From NCBI RefSeq assembly GCF_002128425.1, contig NZ_NESS01000005.1:124001-188000 (forward strand): a stretch of DNA of 64,000 nt, written 5' to 3'. How positions within the stretch are numbered: position 1 is the first letter of the stretch; every line of letters starts with the position of its first letter. The DNA comes from Gottfriedia acidiceleris. GTDB lineage: Bacteria > Bacillota > Bacilli > Bacillales > Bacillaceae_G. The notes under the pieces were generated by a model. It ran no database searches. It was not told where the DNA came from and saw only the letters and a program-made list of their open reading frames with translations. Below are positions 22,949 through 33,378 of the stretch, piece after piece. The translations under genes and the position numbers were made by a program.

Positions 22949-23269
22949 TTAATTCGTCTTGCTTTTCTTGAGATGATTTCCGCCCCATGCACATAAGAGA
23001 TCCAAAATTGGTTTCATTGATTTACCGTATTCATTTAATTCGTATTCCACTTTTGGTGGGATTTGATCATAAGCAATACGATTAATAAGTCCATCCGCTT
23101 CTAACTCTCTTAATTGTTGTGTTAACATTTTTTGAGTTATTTTAGGCATCAATTTTCTAAGCTCATTCGTTCTCTTTTTACCAGTTTCTAAATGGCATAG
23201 TATGATACATTTCCACTTACCACCAATTACCTCAATCGCTGCTTCGATTGGCATATTATATTCTTTCAT
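22949..23269 (-). CDS. HxlR-family (winged helix) regulator
   Basis: 106 aa, full-length HxlR domain: EAAIEVIGGKWKCIILCHLE, GKKRTNELRKLMPKITQKML, TQQLRELEADGLINRIAYDQ, PPKVEYELNEYGKSMKPIL. A cysteine in KWKCIILC occupies the position used for thiol sensing in some relatives (HypR/YodB type). It is divergent from the flavodoxin-fold reductase gene at 23606 across 336 bp, with a palindrome (23531-23540) near that promoter. Electrophile or redox sensing is a reasonable inference. Confidence 0.85.
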   Translation of the reverse strand: MKEYNMPIEAAIEVIGGKWKCIILCHLETGKKRTNELRKLMPKITQKMLTQQLRELEADGLINRIAYDQIPPKVEYELNEYGKSMKPILDLLCAWGGNHLKKSKTN

Positions 23270-23530
23270 ATATCCTCCAACATTGCTTCTTAACTATTTA
23301 ATTAAATTAACGGTTAATTTACTCAACTTTTTTAGTTCAAATGAAAACTTCAAAACTACCCAATTTTTAGATATTCTATCCATTGTCCTATCAATGATTT
23401 TACAGATTATAGTAAATGGTTCATAAAATATAGCATACAAATATTTTATAGTTCAAATAAATAACAGTTATAAAAAATTCAAACTTAGTTCTATTTACCC
23501 GATTAACAATACGTTTTATAGGCACTTTTT

Positions 23531-23540
23531 AGTACGTACT
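23531..23540. promoter_or_regulatory. AGTACGTACT palindrome upstream of the flavodoxin-fold gene
   Basis: A perfect 10-bp palindrome, 65 bp before the start at 23606 and just upstream of a CATAAT-like -10 box. HxlR-family repressors bind short dyads in such positions, so it is a candidate operator for the divergent HxlR gene. The remaining 23270-23605 interval shows only A/T-rich promoter DNA. Confidence 0.4.
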
Positions 23541-23605
23541 TTATTTTAAGATCGTTATCATTCATAATTACAATCATAATTTATTTAAAAAGGAGTGGGA
23601 ACAGT

Positions 23606-24142
23606 ATGTTTATCATTCATGGTAGTTCAAGGGAAAACGGGAATACAGAGCAACTAACAAATCTCATTACAAAAGATGTTGCAAAGACGGAAGTACAATT
23701 ACGACATAAAAATATTAAGGCGATTAACGACCAAAGACACGAGCCAACGGGCTTCCAACCAATTGATGATGATTACGGGGAAATTATTAAAGAAATGCTA
23801 GAACATGAGACGATTATTTTTTCAACGCCTTTATATTGGTATGGTATGAGTGGATATATGAAAAACTTTATTGATCGTTGGTCTCAAAGTCTTCGTGATA
23901 AAGATCTTCAATTCACTGAAAAAATAAAAAACAAAAAAATGTATGTCGTAATTGTTGGTGGCGATCAGCCAAAAATTAAAGCACTACCATTAATTTTACA
24001 ATTTAAACATATATTTGAATTTGTTGGAGCAACATTTGAAGGATATATTATTGGCCAAGGAAGTACACCTGGAGCAATTTTGGAAGATCAATTAGCAATT
24101 CAACAAGCCGAACTGTTAAATACAACATTAAAAAATAAGTAA
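23606..24142 (+). CDS. Flavodoxin-fold NAD(P)H-dependent reductase
   Basis: 178 aa. FIIHGSSRENGNTEQLTNLI is the FMN phosphate loop; IIFSTPLYWYGMSGYMKNFIDRW is the conserved NADPH:quinone/FMN reductase motif (P.YW..... K.f.DR). Likely two-electron reduction of quinones or nitro compounds. AAAAGGAGTGGGAACAGT precedes the ATG. It is followed 23 bp later by an alcohol dehydrogenase gene, with the divergent HxlR regulator upstream, forming a stress-response-like module. Confidence 0.8.
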   Translation: MFIIHGSSRENGNTEQLTNLITKDVAKTEVQLRHKNIKAINDQRHEPTGFQPIDDDYGEIIKEMLEHETIIFSTPLYWYGMSGYMKNFIDRWSQSLRDKDLQFTEKIKNKKMYVVIVGGDQPKIKALPLILQFKHIFEFVGATFEGYIIGQGSTPGAILEDQLAIQQAELLNTTLKNK

Positions 24143-24165
24143 GTACAACTAGAAGGAGCAAGACC

Positions 24166-25323
24166 TTGATTCCATTTTTACAACATAACCCAACTAAATT
24201 ATGGTTTGGGAAAAATCAAATTGAACAATTAGCAAATGAAGTACAAAATTATAATCGTATACTTGTCGTTTTTGGTGGTGGCAGTATTAAAAAAAATGGC
24301 GTATATGATGATGTAATGAACCAACTCAGTAGTAAAACGATTTTTGAACTTTCTGGTGTTGAACCAAACCCGAGACTTACAACGGTTCAAAAAGGTATTC
24401 ATATTTGTAGAGATGAAAAAATAGATTTTATTTTAGCTGTAGGTGGCGGAAGTGTAATCGATTGTGTTAAAGCTATAGCAATTGGCGTTCCATTCGAAGG
24501 AGATGTGTGGGATCTTATTACTAGAAAATCCCAACCTACTAGTGCAACTCCTTTTGGTACTGTTTTAACTTTAGCTGCAACTGGTTCAGAAATGAACTGC
24601 ACATCAGTCATATCAAATATGGATGTGAATGAAAAAAGAGGATGGAGTAATCCGCTCGTTTTTCCTAAATTTTCAATATTAGACCCTTCTTATACATTCT
24701 CGGTACCTTTAGATCAAACAATCTATGGTATTGTTGACATTATGTCACATGCATTAGAGCAATATTTCCACCGTGTTAGCAACACACCTATGATTGATCG
24801 CTTTATCGAAAGTTTATTAATTACAGTAATCGAAGCTGGTGGAAAGCTTGTTAAAGACTTAGAAAACTATGATTTACGTGAAACAATTATGTACGCTGGA
24901 ACGACAGCCTTTAATGATACGTTATTAAATGGTACGGATGGCGGCGACTGGGCATCACATCAAATTGAACATGCAGTATCTGCCATTTACGATATTCCAC
25001 ACGGCGGTGGATTAGCAATCATCTTCCCTAACTGGTTAAGTCACTGCTTAGAATATGATCCTAACAGAATTAAAATGCTTGCAACGAATGTTTTTGGAAT
25101 TTCTGAAGAAGGTAAAACAACAAAACAAGTTGCAGAAGAAGGAATCCAAGCACTAAGAAGTTTTTGGAATTCAATCGGTGCACCAAACCGTTTAGCAGAT
25201 TATCAAATTGATGACTCTCGTTTAGACGAATTAGTTGGAAAATCCTTCGTAAAACCAATAGTTGGTGGTTACAAAATTTTAGATAAGGAAAGTGTGAGAG
25301 ATATTTTAGTTTTCTCTCTTTAA
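24166..25323 (+). CDS. Iron-containing alcohol dehydrogenase (butanol dehydrogenase-like)
   Basis: 385 aa from TTG with AGAAGGAG eight nt upstream. GGGSIKKNGVYD and AVGGGSVIDCVKAIAIG bind NAD(P). The iron ligands are in DIMSHALEQYF (D and H) and HQIEHAVSAIYDIPHGGGLAI (two H). Resembles B. subtilis YugJ/YugK, NADPH-dependent aldehyde reductases. Co-transcribed with the flavodoxin-fold reductase and ended by the terminator at 25330. It may detoxify reactive aldehydes, an inference from family and context. Confidence 0.88.
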   Translation: MIPFLQHNPTKLWFGKNQIEQLANEVQNYNRILVVFGGGSIKKNGVYDDVMNQLSSKTIFELSGVEPNPRLTTVQKGIHICRDEKIDFILAVGGGSVIDCVKAIAIGVPFEGDVWDLITRKSQPTSATPFGTVLTLAATGSEMNCTSVISNMDVNEKRGWSNPLVFPKFSILDPSYTFSVPLDQTIYGIVDIMSHALEQYFHRVSNTPMIDRFIESLLITVIEAGGKLVKDLENYDLRETIMYAGTTAFNDTLLNGTDGGDWASHQIEHAVSAIYDIPHGGGLAIIFPNWLSHCLEYDPNRIKMLATNVFGISEEGKTTKQVAEEGIQALRSFWNSIGAPNRLADYQIDDSRLDELVGKSFVKPIVGGYKILDKESVRDILVFSL

Positions 25324-25329
25324 TGATCA

Positions 25330-25361
25330 AAAGAACCTTGCCATAAGTGAGGTTCTTTTTT
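25330..25361 (+). terminator. Intrinsic terminator after the alcohol dehydrogenase gene
   Basis: AAAGAACCT (25330-25338) pairs with AGGTTCTTT (25350-25358) and is followed by T residues. Confidence 0.85.
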
Positions 25362-25402
25362 GTAGAAGCAGTTTTTACTTTCTCAATATTATTAATTACC
25401 TT

Positions 25403-25431
25403 ACAAAAAAAAGAACCCTTTAAAAGGTTCT
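25403..25431 (-). terminator. Intrinsic terminator after the PfkB kinase gene
   Basis: On the minus strand GAACC pairs with GGTTC around TTTTAAAG, followed by eight T residues, just after the stop at 25436. Confidence 0.8.
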
Positions 25432-25435
25432 CAGG

Positions 25436-26389
25436 CTAAAATTGCATTTCTACCCAATTAAGTTCATTAATATGGTGATCAACAACGTTACAACACATAT
25501 TCGGGTTTATCGTATCGACATGTGAAATTGTAATAGAAGACATTGACACGGAAAATTTAACTGTATCAACAATGCTCATATTATTCATATAGCCATATCC
25601 GATACCGGCAACTAAAGCATCTCCCGCTCCCGTTACATTAACAACAGAAACACCATCTGCTTGGATAATTCCCTCTTCTATTCCATCATTATAATAAATT
25701 CCTTCAGCGTCTAAACTAATGAAAACATTCGTTACGCCTAATTCTCTAAAATATCTTCCTGCTTTTCGTACATCTTCAACTGAAGTAATATTAAATCCGC
25801 ATAATACTTCGGCTTCATGTCGATTTGGTTTAATCGTATGAAAATATTTAATATAATCTCTAATTTTTGAAGCTTTTGATGCAGATACAGGATCTAAAAT
25901 AAATTTAGTGTCTTTATGGAAATTTGTTAATAAATAAGCTAAAATACTAGGATTATCCGCGTCAACTACCATATATTCAGCATATCGAATAACATCTGCT
26001 TTAGAGTCTATAAACTCTTTTGTAAAATTGTTTGTAATATTTAAATCCACTACTGCTGAGACCATTTCTCCACTTTCATTTAAAATGGCTACGTATGTTG
26101 GAGTAGATTCACCTTTAATAATTAATGTATCTTCCATATCGATGTTTATATTTTTTGCATGATTTAACATGTTGATTCCATTGATATCGTCACCTATGAC
26201 AGAAATAAACTTTGTATTTAAGTTTACCTTTGCCATATTTTCTGCAATATTCCGGCAAACACCACCAAATGATACTTTTACACTGCCTGGATTTGAATCA
26301 TATGGACGATAATTTTTTTTCGTAAAACCGATAATATCACATATAGAAACACCAAATACTAAAATATATGGATTAGAAGGAATTGTCAT
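25436..26389 (-). CDS. psuK: PfkB-family kinase, probably pseudouridine kinase
   Basis: 317 aa ribokinase fold. The N-terminal signature VKVSFGGVCRNIAENMAKVN resembles the GGVGRNIAENLA motif of pseudouridine kinases. The ATP/anion-hole motif VNVTGAGDALVAGIGYGYM gives the catalytic Asp (GAGD). Pseudouridine kinase phosphorylates free pseudouridine for cleavage by PsuG. No psuG is adjacent, so ribokinase or another nucleoside kinase remains possible. Transcribed alone, divergent from queT. Confidence 0.7.
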   Translation of the reverse strand: MTIPSNPYILVFGVSICDIIGFTKKNYRPYDSNPGSVKVSFGGVCRNIAENMAKVNLNTKFISVIGDDINGINMLNHAKNINIDMEDTLIIKGESTPTYVAILNESGEMVSAVVDLNITNNFTKEFIDSKADVIRYAEYMVVDADNPSILAYLLTNFHKDTKFILDPVSASKASKIRDYIKYFHTIKPNRHEAEVLCGFNITSVEDVRKAGRYFRELGVTNVFISLDAEGIYYNDGIEEGIIQADGVSVVNVTGAGDALVAGIGYGYMNNMSIVDTVKFSVSMSSITISHVDTINPNMCCNVVDHHINELNWVEMQF

Positions 26390-26575
26390 TTTGTCAGTCC
26401 TTTCATTTTAAACTGAAAGAAAAATCTTTTGTTCTGTTTAGTTAATTATATCAGTATAGTATAATTTTTATAAAGTATTTTTTTGAACTTATTTTCACAA
26501 TTAATTTCTTTATTATTATTGACTAAAAATATTTTTAAGTATAATATTTAATCTTACGTTTAAAAAATATATTTT

Positions 26576-26614
26576 ACGTGGTTCGAGAACCTCCCACGAA
26601 AAAAAACTAAGGAG
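26576..26614 (+). promoter_or_regulatory. PreQ1-I riboswitch overlapping the queT ribosome site
   Basis: ACGTGG-TTCGAGAACCTCC-CCACG forms stem P1, and the A-rich tail AAAAAAAACTAAGGAG follows. This matches the small class-I preQ1 aptamer (stem, C-rich loop and an A-tail ending CTAAGGA). The GGAG of the tail is the ribosome site of queT (ATG at 26622), so preQ1 binding should hide it and stop translation. The downstream gene is a queuosine-precursor transporter, the expected target. Confidence 0.85.
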
Positions 26615-26621
26615 AAACAAA

Positions 26622-27107
26622 ATGAAGTTAAAGACAATTACTGTTAATGGAGTATTTGCTGCACTATATATTGCAGTAACGTACTTTATTCAGCCATTCG
26701 GATTTACGAATGTACAATTTCGTGTATCCGAAATATTTAACCATTTAGTCGTTTTTAATAAAAAGTACATATATGGAGTAGTTTTAGGAGTTATATTAGC
26801 TAATTTTTTCTTTTCTCCAATTATGGCATATGATTTAGTCTTTGGTGTTGGGCAATCAATTATTTCTTTATTCATTACAATTGCAACGTCAAAATTCATA
26901 AAAGGGATTATACCGAGAATGATTGTTAACACGATTGTTTTTACGATTACTATGTTCTTAATCGCAATCGAATTAAAACTAGCATTTCATTTACCTTTCC
27001 CAATGACTTATTTAACAACAGCCATTGGTGAATTTGTAGTGATGGTTATTGGTATACCAATTATGTACTATTTAAATAAACGAGTAAAATTCGAACATCT
27101 TATTTAA
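26622..27107 (+). CDS. queT: Queuosine precursor ECF transporter S component QueT
   Basis: 161 aa, five to six transmembrane helices: TVNGVFAALYIAVTYFIQPF, FGFTNVQFRVSEIFNHLVVF, YGVVLGVILANFFFSP and a C-terminal pair. This is the QueT family pattern (AALYVa.t....... ..QfRisE.l..L). It binds preQ1 or queuine for uptake through the shared ECF energising module. The preQ1 riboswitch directly upstream supports the assignment and gives feedback control. Confidence 0.88.
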   Translation: MKLKTITVNGVFAALYIAVTYFIQPFGFTNVQFRVSEIFNHLVVFNKKYIYGVVLGVILANFFFSPIMAYDLVFGVGQSIISLFITIATSKFIKGIIPRMIVNTIVFTITMFLIAIELKLAFHLPFPMTYLTTAIGEFVVMVIGIPIMYYLNKRVKFEHLI

Positions 27108-27109
27108 TT

Positions 27110-27150
27110 AAAAAGAGTTATTTCCTAAATGGAAACAACTCTTTTTTTTT
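27110..27150. terminator. Bidirectional terminator between queT and the VOC gene
   Basis: AAGAGTTATTTCC pairs with GGAAACAACTCTT around TAAAT. A- and T-runs on both sides allow it to stop convergent transcripts from 26622 (+) and 27534 (-). Confidence 0.8.
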
Positions 27151-27156
27151 TATGTA

Positions 27157-27534
27157 TTATTTGTCTTCTCTTAATAAATAGTCATTACCATCTTGGTCGT
27201 AGAAATTAAACATTGAACCGTATGGCATTTTCATCAAGTCATCAACTTTTACACCGTTTTGTTTCATTTTTTCATAAGCAGCTTCAATATCTGTTGTACT
27301 AAAAAGTACAGATGGATGAGCTATTTTTTCTGGTTTATGTTGTTCCATTGAAGATTTAGAGTAAAGAACTAAAGTAGTAAATTCACTTTCGCTTGGAGCT
27401 ACTTCAATCCATTTTGCATCAGGTCCCATTGGCATTTCTAATTTAAGAACAAACCCCATTTTATTAATCCAAAAATCTTTTGCCTGCTCTTGATCTTGTA
27501 CATAAACAGTAACTTTACCGATTTTATTAATCAT
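27157..27534 (-). CDS. VOC (glyoxalase/bleomycin-resistance) superfamily protein
   Basis: 125 aa from the ATG reading MINKIGKVTVYVQDQEQAKDF, with GAGGAG eight nt upstream; the longer frame to 27570 adds residues upstream of that ribosome site. Single VOC unit: V.V..QDQE.AKDFW...MGF at the start and KMPYGSMFNFYDQDGNDYLLRE at the end. The family includes glyoxalases, dioxygenases and antibiotic-binding proteins. A specific function cannot be assigned. Confidence 0.75.
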   Translation of the reverse strand: MINKIGKVTVYVQDQEQAKDFWINKMGFVLKLEMPMGPDAKWIEVAPSESEFTTLVLYSKSSMEQHKPEKIAHPSVLFSTTDIEAAYEKMKQNGVKVDDLMKMPYGSMFNFYDQDGNDYLLREDK

Positions 27535-27721
27535 AGAAAGATCTCCTCTACTGGTTAATTTTACTACCAATTTATTTTAGCAAACACAATTCCATAAAAC
27601 AAACTGATTAAGTACTACTTAATTTTAACTTCATACGTATGACTTTTTTCATGTAGAAGCATTTTTATAAAACATTACCATATACTTTTTTGAAACATTA
27701 AAAAGTAAGGGGGAAGAATTC

Positions 27722-28387
27722 TTGCCTAATAACGTAATTTGGAACGATGTTGATGCATATTTCATAGAAAAGCTAATTCCGAATGATCCAATCTTAGAAA
27801 ATGTATTACTTGCAAATCATCATGCTGGTCTACCTAGTATAGATGTATCTCCTACTCAAGGTAAATTACTTTATCTTTTAGCAAAAATTAAAGGCGCTAA
27901 AAATATATTAGAAATCGGTACTTTAGGTGGATATAGTAGTATTTGGTTAGCTCGTGCTCTTCCCGAAGATGGGAAATTAACAACTTTAGAAATTAGCCAA
28001 GACCATGCAAAAGTTGCTGAACAAAATATTAAGGAAGCAAAATTGCAAGATAAAGTGGAAATTATTATAGGAAAAGCGTTAGATACATTGCCAACTTTAA
28101 AAGACTCAAAGCCTTTATTTGATTTCATATTTATTGATGCCGATAAACCAAATAATCCTCACTATTTAAAATGGGCATTACAATTAGCAAACTCTGGCGC
28201 ATTAATTATTGTGGATAATGTTGTTCGAAACGGAGAAGTAATTTATGAAACGAGTCACGATGAAAGTGTCAAAGGTGTCCGTCAATTAATGGATCTAATA
28301 GCTACAGATTCTCGTATTGACACTACCGCAATTCAGACTGTTGGATTAAAAGGATATGATGGTTTTGTGATTGGAGTTGTTAAATAA
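27722..28387 (+). CDS. SAM-dependent O-methyltransferase
   Basis: 221 aa from TTG with GGGGGAAG upstream. Catechol-O-methyltransferase-like fold (Methyltransf_3): ILEIGTLGGYSSIWLARALP is the SAM-binding loop, LDTLPTL..... FDFIFIDADKPNNPHYL the metal-binding D region, and GALIIVDNVVRNGEV the catalytic end. Members methylate catechols or other hydroxyls. B. subtilis YrrM/TrmR-type tRNA methyltransferases are close relatives, so a tRNA substrate is possible. Confidence 0.82.
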   Translation: MPNNVIWNDVDAYFIEKLIPNDPILENVLLANHHAGLPSIDVSPTQGKLLYLLAKIKGAKNILEIGTLGGYSSIWLARALPEDGKLTTLEISQDHAKVAEQNIKEAKLQDKVEIIIGKALDTLPTLKDSKPLFDFIFIDADKPNNPHYLKWALQLANSGALIIVDNVVRNGEVIYETSHDESVKGVRQLMDLIATDSRIDTTAIQTVGLKGYDGFVIGVVK

Positions 28388-28391
28388 CATT

Positions 28392-28440
28392 AAAACGAGG
28401 GTGCCCTAAAAGTCTAACTTTTTACTGGAACACTCGTTTT
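28392..28440 (+). terminator. Terminator-like inverted repeat after the O-methyltransferase gene
   Basis: AAAACGAG (28392-28399) pairs with CTCGTTTT (28433-28440), 5 bp after the stop region; the loop is large. Confidence 0.55.
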
Positions 28441-28452
28441 AACAAAAGTGGA

Positions 28453-28504
28453 TAAAAAAAGGAGCAACCATATATCAGTTAACCTGATCTATGAGAAAGC
28501 TCCT
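28453..28504 (-). terminator. Terminator after mutL
   Basis: GGAGC/GCTCC arms (28461-28465 and 28499-28503) followed on the minus strand by seven T residues, 22 bp after the mutL stop. Confidence 0.65.
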
Positions 28505-28525
28505 TAAAAATTTAAAATTATTTTA

Positions 28526-30469
28526 TTACATTACACGCTTAAACATTTTTTCAAGCTCGTACGAACTAAAATGGATTACGATTGGTCGGCCATGAGGACA
28601 AGTAAATGGATTGCTTGATTTTCTCAACGATTCTAATAGATTAAAAATTTCATCGTTTGTTATATATTGATTTGCTTTTATTGATGCTTTACAGCTCATC
28701 ATGATGGCTTTTTCTTCACGCAGTTTTTTTATATTTATTGTACCGCGTTTTAATAGTTCTTGAATCATTTCATCGATTAATGTATCTTCTTGCCCTTCTG
28801 GAAACCAATTTGGATGTTCACGAATGACATAACTATTTGATCCGAACTTCTCGATAAATAGTCCAACTTCTTGAAGTTCATCATGATATTGGTCTAATAA
28901 AATAGCTTGCTCTGGTGAAACATCAAATGTAATTGGAATTAATAAAGTTTGTAGTTCTGATGCAATTTCCCCTATCTTTTCCTTAAAATATTCATAGTAA
29001 ACACGTTCCTGGGCAGCATGTTGATCAATTAAATATAATCCTTTTTCATTTTGAGCAATAATATATGTTCCGTGCATTTGACCGATTGGATATAAAGGAG
29101 GTAGTTGGTCTATATTTTGCTCATCATATACTTCTTCGTTAACAATGACCGTTTCTTCTATATTTGATTGGTCGTCCTCATTTACAAAATTTGAATAACC
29201 TACGTCTTTATTAGATCCATGTGTTTCAAAATAAAGACTCTCATAATCGGTTGGAATTGAAAAGTCATTTTGAATAGATTCATTGAATTCAATTGAATTT
29301 TCTTTACTTACTGTTTCATTAGTTTCATCCGAATAATTCGAATTAGTATTATAACGTTCTTGAAGCGAAAAAGGTAATTTCTTTTCTACGTCTTCTTTTA
29401 TAGAAGAATGTTCAAACGAAAATGTAGATTGTTCACTAAATACTTTTTCCTTTGGAGCTGTTCGGGTAATTTCAGGAATAAGAGAACGACCCCTAAAAAC
29501 TTTTTTTATACTTTCAGTAATTAATGTAAATAATTGATCCTCTTTACTAAAACGAACTTCTTGTTTTGTTGGATGAACATTTACATCGACTAATTGAGGG
29601 TCCATTTTAATAAATAACGAAACGATTGGAAAACGGCCAATTGGTAGCAAAGTATGATAGCCTTCGCTAATCGATTTATTTACGCCATAGTGTTTTACAT
29701 ATCTTCCATTTACATATAGTGAAATATAGTTTCTAGTTGCTCTTGTATATTCAGGCATTGATAAATAGCCTTCAATTTGAAAGTCTAATGACTCGCCTTT
29801 AAAATGAACCATATTTTTAGCAATTTGTAGGCCGTATAATGAAGCAAGAATTTGTCTTGCGTCTCCATTTCCATTACTTCGGAACATTAATTTATCATTA
29901 TGTTTTAAATCAAAAGCGATTTGTGGATTTGCTAAGGCTAGACGATAGACAACGTCTGTCACATTACTTAATTCTGTTTGGACTGTTCTCATATATTTTA
30001 ATCTAGCTGGTGTATTAAAAAATAAATTTGAAACTTCAATACTTGTCCCTTTGGATTTAGCAATTTCTTTTTGAGATTGCAAAACTCCACCTTTTAAAAT
30101 TGTTTCAATTCCCGGGCCAACTTCTGTTGAAGTTTTTACCGTTACATAACTTACAGATGCAATACTCGGCAATGCTTCACCGCGGAAGCCTAATGTCCGT
30201 ATTCGAAATAAGTCATTTTCATCTTTTATTTTACTAGTTGCATGACGCTCAAATGCAAGTATACTATCTTGCTTTGTCATCCCTTCGCCATTATCACTTA
30301 CAAAAATTCGTGAGAGTCCACCGTCATTAATTTCAACTGTAATACGTGTACTAATCGCATCAATTGCATTCTCAAGTAATTCCTTAACAACTGATGCAGG
30401 ACGTTCTACAACTTCACCAGCTGCTATTTGATTGGCTAAAATTTCATCTAACTTCTGTATCTTTGACAT
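28526..30469 (-). CDS. mutL: DNA mismatch repair protein MutL
   Basis: 647 aa. GHKL ATPase at the N-terminus: [41 protein letters not shown]. Variable acidic linker about 340-440. The C-terminal dimerisation/endonuclease domain shows [12 protein letters not shown] (DQHA(X)2E(X)4E metal site), [10 protein letters not shown] and [11 protein letters not shown]. It nicks the unmethylated-type strand after MutS signals a mismatch. It follows mutS, from which it is separated by a terminator, so it may also have its own promoter. Confidence 0.97.
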   Translation of the reverse strand: MSKIQKLDEILANQIAAGEVVERPASVVKELLENAIDAISTRITVEINDGGLSRIFVSDNGEGMTKQDSILAFERHATSKIKDENDLFRIRTLGFRGEALPSIASVSYVTVKTSTEVGPGIETILKGGVLQSQKEIAKSKGTSIEVSNLFFNTPARLKYMRTVQTELSNVTDVVYRLALANPQIAFDLKHNDKLMFRSNGNGDARQILASLYGLQIAKNMVHFKGESLDFQIEGYLSMPEYTRATRNYISLYVNGRYVKHYGVNKSISEGYHTLLPIGRFPIVSLFIKMDPQLVDVNVHPTKQEVRFSKEDQLFTLITESIKKVFRGRSLIPEITRTAPKEKVFSEQSTFSFEHSSIKEDVEKKLPFSLQERYNTNSNYSDETNETVSKENSIEFNESIQNDFSIPTDYESLYFETHGSNKDVGYSNFVNEDDQSNIEETVIVNEEVYDEQNIDQLPPLYPIGQMHGTYIIAQNEKGLYLIDQHAAQERVYYEYFKEKIGEIASELQTLLIPITFDVSPEQAILLDQYHDELQEVGLFIEKFGSNSYVIREHPNWFPEGQEDTLIDEMIQELLKRGTINIKKLREEKAIMMSCKASIKANQYITNDEIFNLLESLRKSSNPFTCPHGRPIVIHFSSYELEKMFKRVM

Positions 30470-30553
30470 AAGTGAACCTCCTCTCTCAAATAAATGAACT
30501 ATACAATTAATAAGGTATAGTTCATTACGCTATTAACATAATTTTAACTATTA

Positions 30554-30582
30554 ATAAAAAGAAAGGCCAATTGGCCCTCTTT
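30554..30582 (-). terminator. Terminator between mutS and mutL
   Basis: AAGAGGGCCAATTGGCCTTT followed by TTTTT on the minus strand, adjacent to the mutS stop at 30583. Confidence 0.7.
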
Positions 30583-33225
30583 TCATTTTTTAACTTGCTT
30601 TTGAAGTTCATATAATAAATTAAATGCTTCCATTGGATTTAATTCTAATATATTAATTCCCTTTAATTGATCGATTACAGGATGGTTTTTAACAACTTCT
30701 TTAACCATCGGTTGAGGATCGTCAAATAAGCTTAACTGGGATCCAGCATCTTCTTTATCGGTTGTTTGATCAATTTCTTTTATCAGTTCTTGATTATTTA
30801 CAATCTCTTTTTCTTTATTTTCAATTTCCTCTTTAACATAAGAATGATTATTTGATTCTAGATCACTTAATAGTTCTTTTGCTCGAATGATGACATCTTT
30901 CGGAAGATTTGCTAATTCAGCAACATGGATTCCGTAACTTTGATCCGCTGCACCTTCAAAGATTTTATGAAGAAATAATACTTTTCCTTCTTGCTCTTTT
31001 GCCGCTACATGAATGTTCTTTAAAAACTTAAGTTGATTTGCTAATACCGTTAATTCATGGTAATGGGTAGAAAAAAGTGTTTTTGCTCCGATATGATCAT
31101 GTATATATTCAATCATTGCTTGTGCTAAAGCCATTCCATCATACGTTGATGTTCCCCTACCAATTTCATCAAATAAGATTAAACTTTTTTCTGTAGCATT
31201 CGTGATTGCATAATTAGCTTCTAGCATTTCGACCATGAATGTACTCTGTCCAGAGATTAAATCATCTGCAGCTCCAATACGAGTAAATATTTGATCAAAA
31301 ATAGGTAGTTTTGCATATTCAGCAGGTACATAGCATCCAATTTGAGCCAATATACTTATTAATGCAACTTGTTTCATATACGTACTTTTACCAGCCATAT
31401 TAGGTCCAGTAATTAAAAATTGATGGGTATCAACATCGAAATTTGTATCGTTCGGAATATATTCTGAACCTAGTAATACCTTTTCGACTACTGGATGTCT
31501 TCCATTCTTCACGATATATTCTCTATCTGCGGTAAATGTTGGTCTTACATATCCATTTTTTTCACTTACTACAGAAAAACTTTGTAATACGTCAATTTGG
31601 CTAATTACTTGTCCTAATGTTTGAAGTCTAGATAAATATTGTTTTACTTGTTCTCGTATTGAAATAAATAACTCATATTCCAACCCAATCATTTTTTCTT
31701 CGGCTTCTAGAATCATCGTTTCTTTTTCTTTTAGCTCTTCCGTAATAAAGCGTTCTGCATTCGCTAACGTTTGTTTACGCTCGTAACGTCCTTCTGGTAT
31801 TTGATTAATATTTGATCTAGTTACCTCGATAAAGTAGCCGAAAATTCGATTATATCCAATTTTTAAGGACTTAATCCCCGTAATTTCTCTTTCTCTTTGC
31901 TCTAATTCCATTAGCCAATTTTTACCGTTCTTACTAACGAATCGATATTCATCTAATGTTTTATGAAAGCCATCTTTAATAATGTTTCCTTCTTTAATTG
32001 ATAAAGGAGCATCTTCAATAATTGCATTTTCTAAAAGCATTTGAAGCTCTTCGCATGGATCTATTTGATTAATTAGTTCATCAATATTTTCATGATTAAT
32101 TGATTTTAAAGCATGAACAATTGAAGGTACTGTTTGAAGTGAACGTTTTAATTGTAATAAATCTCTTGCATTTACATTACCAAATGAGACTTTACCAGCT
32201 AAGCGCTCTAAATCATATACATCTTTTAATAATTCCTTCAGATCTTCACGTATAAAATAGTTTTCCATAAGCAATTCCACAATGGTCAAACGGTGCTCGA
32301 TTTGTTTAGTACTTACTAGTGGACGTTGAATCCATTTTTTTAGTAATCTTCCACCCATCGCTGTTTTCGTTTCATCTAATAACCAATTCAACGATCCTTG
32401 CTTATTTTTTGAACGTTGAGTTTCAACTAACTCTAGGTTTCTCATCGAATACATGTCCATATTTAAAAAATCATGCTGATTAATAACAACGATTTCTTGA
32501 AGATGAGATAGTGTTCGTTTTTGCGTTCTCGATAAATAGTTTAATAATCTTGCTGCAGTTGTTTTTAAACTAGTTTGTTCAATTGATCTTACAACATTTG
32601 TAAATTCCTCTGTTAAACGATCATTCTCCTCGAATGAAACAGTAATTGAAAAGCTTTTTTCAAGTGTTTGAATCGCTTTAGATGAAAAATCTTCATTTAC
32701 AACAACTTCTTTTGTACCTGTAGCTGCAATTTTTAAAACTGCTTCTTCAATTGATCCACTAAGTAATAAAGCATTGCCTTCACCAGTCGTCAAATCAATC
32801 CAAGCTAAAGCATATGAACTTGGCGTTACTTCTGATAATGTTGAGATATAATGATTTTGCTTTTCATCAATCGATCTACCTTCCATTTGCGTCCCTGGAG
32901 TAATCAACTGAACAACCTCTCTTTTTACTACTCCTTTTGCGACCGTTGGATCCTCGACCTGTTCACAAATCGCTACTTTATATCCTTTTTCAACCAATTG
33001 TTCTATATATCCAGCAGCAGAATGGAATGGTACACCACACATAGGAATTCGTTCATCAGTTCCTCCTGCTCGTCCGGTTAAAGTAATTTCTAAAACTTGA
33101 GATGCCTTTATTGCATCTTCAAAAAACATTTCATAAAAATCACCAAGTCTAAAAAACAAAAATGCATCTTGGTAATTTTTCTTTATATTTAAATATTGCT
33201 CAATCATTGGCGTATAAGTTGCCAT
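30583..33225 (-). CDS. mutS: DNA mismatch repair protein MutS
   Basis: 880 aa from the ATG reading [16 protein letters not shown], with GAGAGG six nt upstream. The mismatch-reading F-x-E is in [14 protein letters not shown]. Walker [10 protein letters not shown], Walker B and signature [16 protein letters not shown], and the [10 protein letters not shown] switch are complete. The C-terminus ends in a short helical tail ([16 protein letters not shown]) that mediates tetramerisation and beta-clamp contacts in relatives. Located between cotE and mutL as in B. subtilis. Confidence 0.97.
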   Translation of the reverse strand: MATYTPMIEQYLNIKKNYQDAFLFFRLGDFYEMFFEDAIKASQVLEITLTGRAGGTDERIPMCGVPFHSAAGYIEQLVEKGYKVAICEQVEDPTVAKGVVKREVVQLITPGTQMEGRSIDEKQNHYISTLSEVTPSSYALAWIDLTTGEGNALLLSGSIEEAVLKIAATGTKEVVVNEDFSSKAIQTLEKSFSITVSFEENDRLTEEFTNVVRSIEQTSLKTTAARLLNYLSRTQKRTLSHLQEIVVINQHDFLNMDMYSMRNLELVETQRSKNKQGSLNWLLDETKTAMGGRLLKKWIQRPLVSTKQIEHRLTIVELLMENYFIREDLKELLKDVYDLERLAGKVSFGNVNARDLLQLKRSLQTVPSIVHALKSINHENIDELINQIDPCEELQMLLENAIIEDAPLSIKEGNIIKDGFHKTLDEYRFVSKNGKNWLMELEQREREITGIKSLKIGYNRIFGYFIEVTRSNINQIPEGRYERKQTLANAERFITEELKEKETMILEAEEKMIGLEYELFISIREQVKQYLSRLQTLGQVISQIDVLQSFSVVSEKNGYVRPTFTADREYIVKNGRHPVVEKVLLGSEYIPNDTNFDVDTHQFLITGPNMAGKSTYMKQVALISILAQIGCYVPAEYAKLPIFDQIFTRIGAADDLISGQSTFMVEMLEANYAITNATEKSLILFDEIGRGTSTYDGMALAQAMIEYIHDHIGAKTLFSTHYHELTVLANQLKFLKNIHVAAKEQEGKVLFLHKIFEGAADQSYGIHVAELANLPKDVIIRAKELLSDLESNNHSYVKEEIENKEKEIVNNQELIKEIDQTTDKEDAGSQLSLFDDPQPMVKEVVKNHPVIDQLKGINILELNPMEAFNLLYELQKQVKK

Positions 33226-33342
33226 TTGTATCCTCTCCATCAAAAAACATTCTTCGCATATTATATCACATTTTGACGAAGCCTCTAGAAAGTTCGAAAG
33301 TTAAGACAAAGAAAACTTTCGATTGATTGATGAATGGCAAAA

Positions 33343-33374
33343 TAAAAAAGCTAGGAAGTATCACCTCCCTAGCC
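33343..33374 (-). terminator. Terminator after cotE
   Basis: GCTAGG/CCTAGC arms (33350-33355, 33368-33373) followed on the minus strand by TTTTTTATTTTG. Confidence 0.8.
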
Positions 33375-33378
33375 TAAC

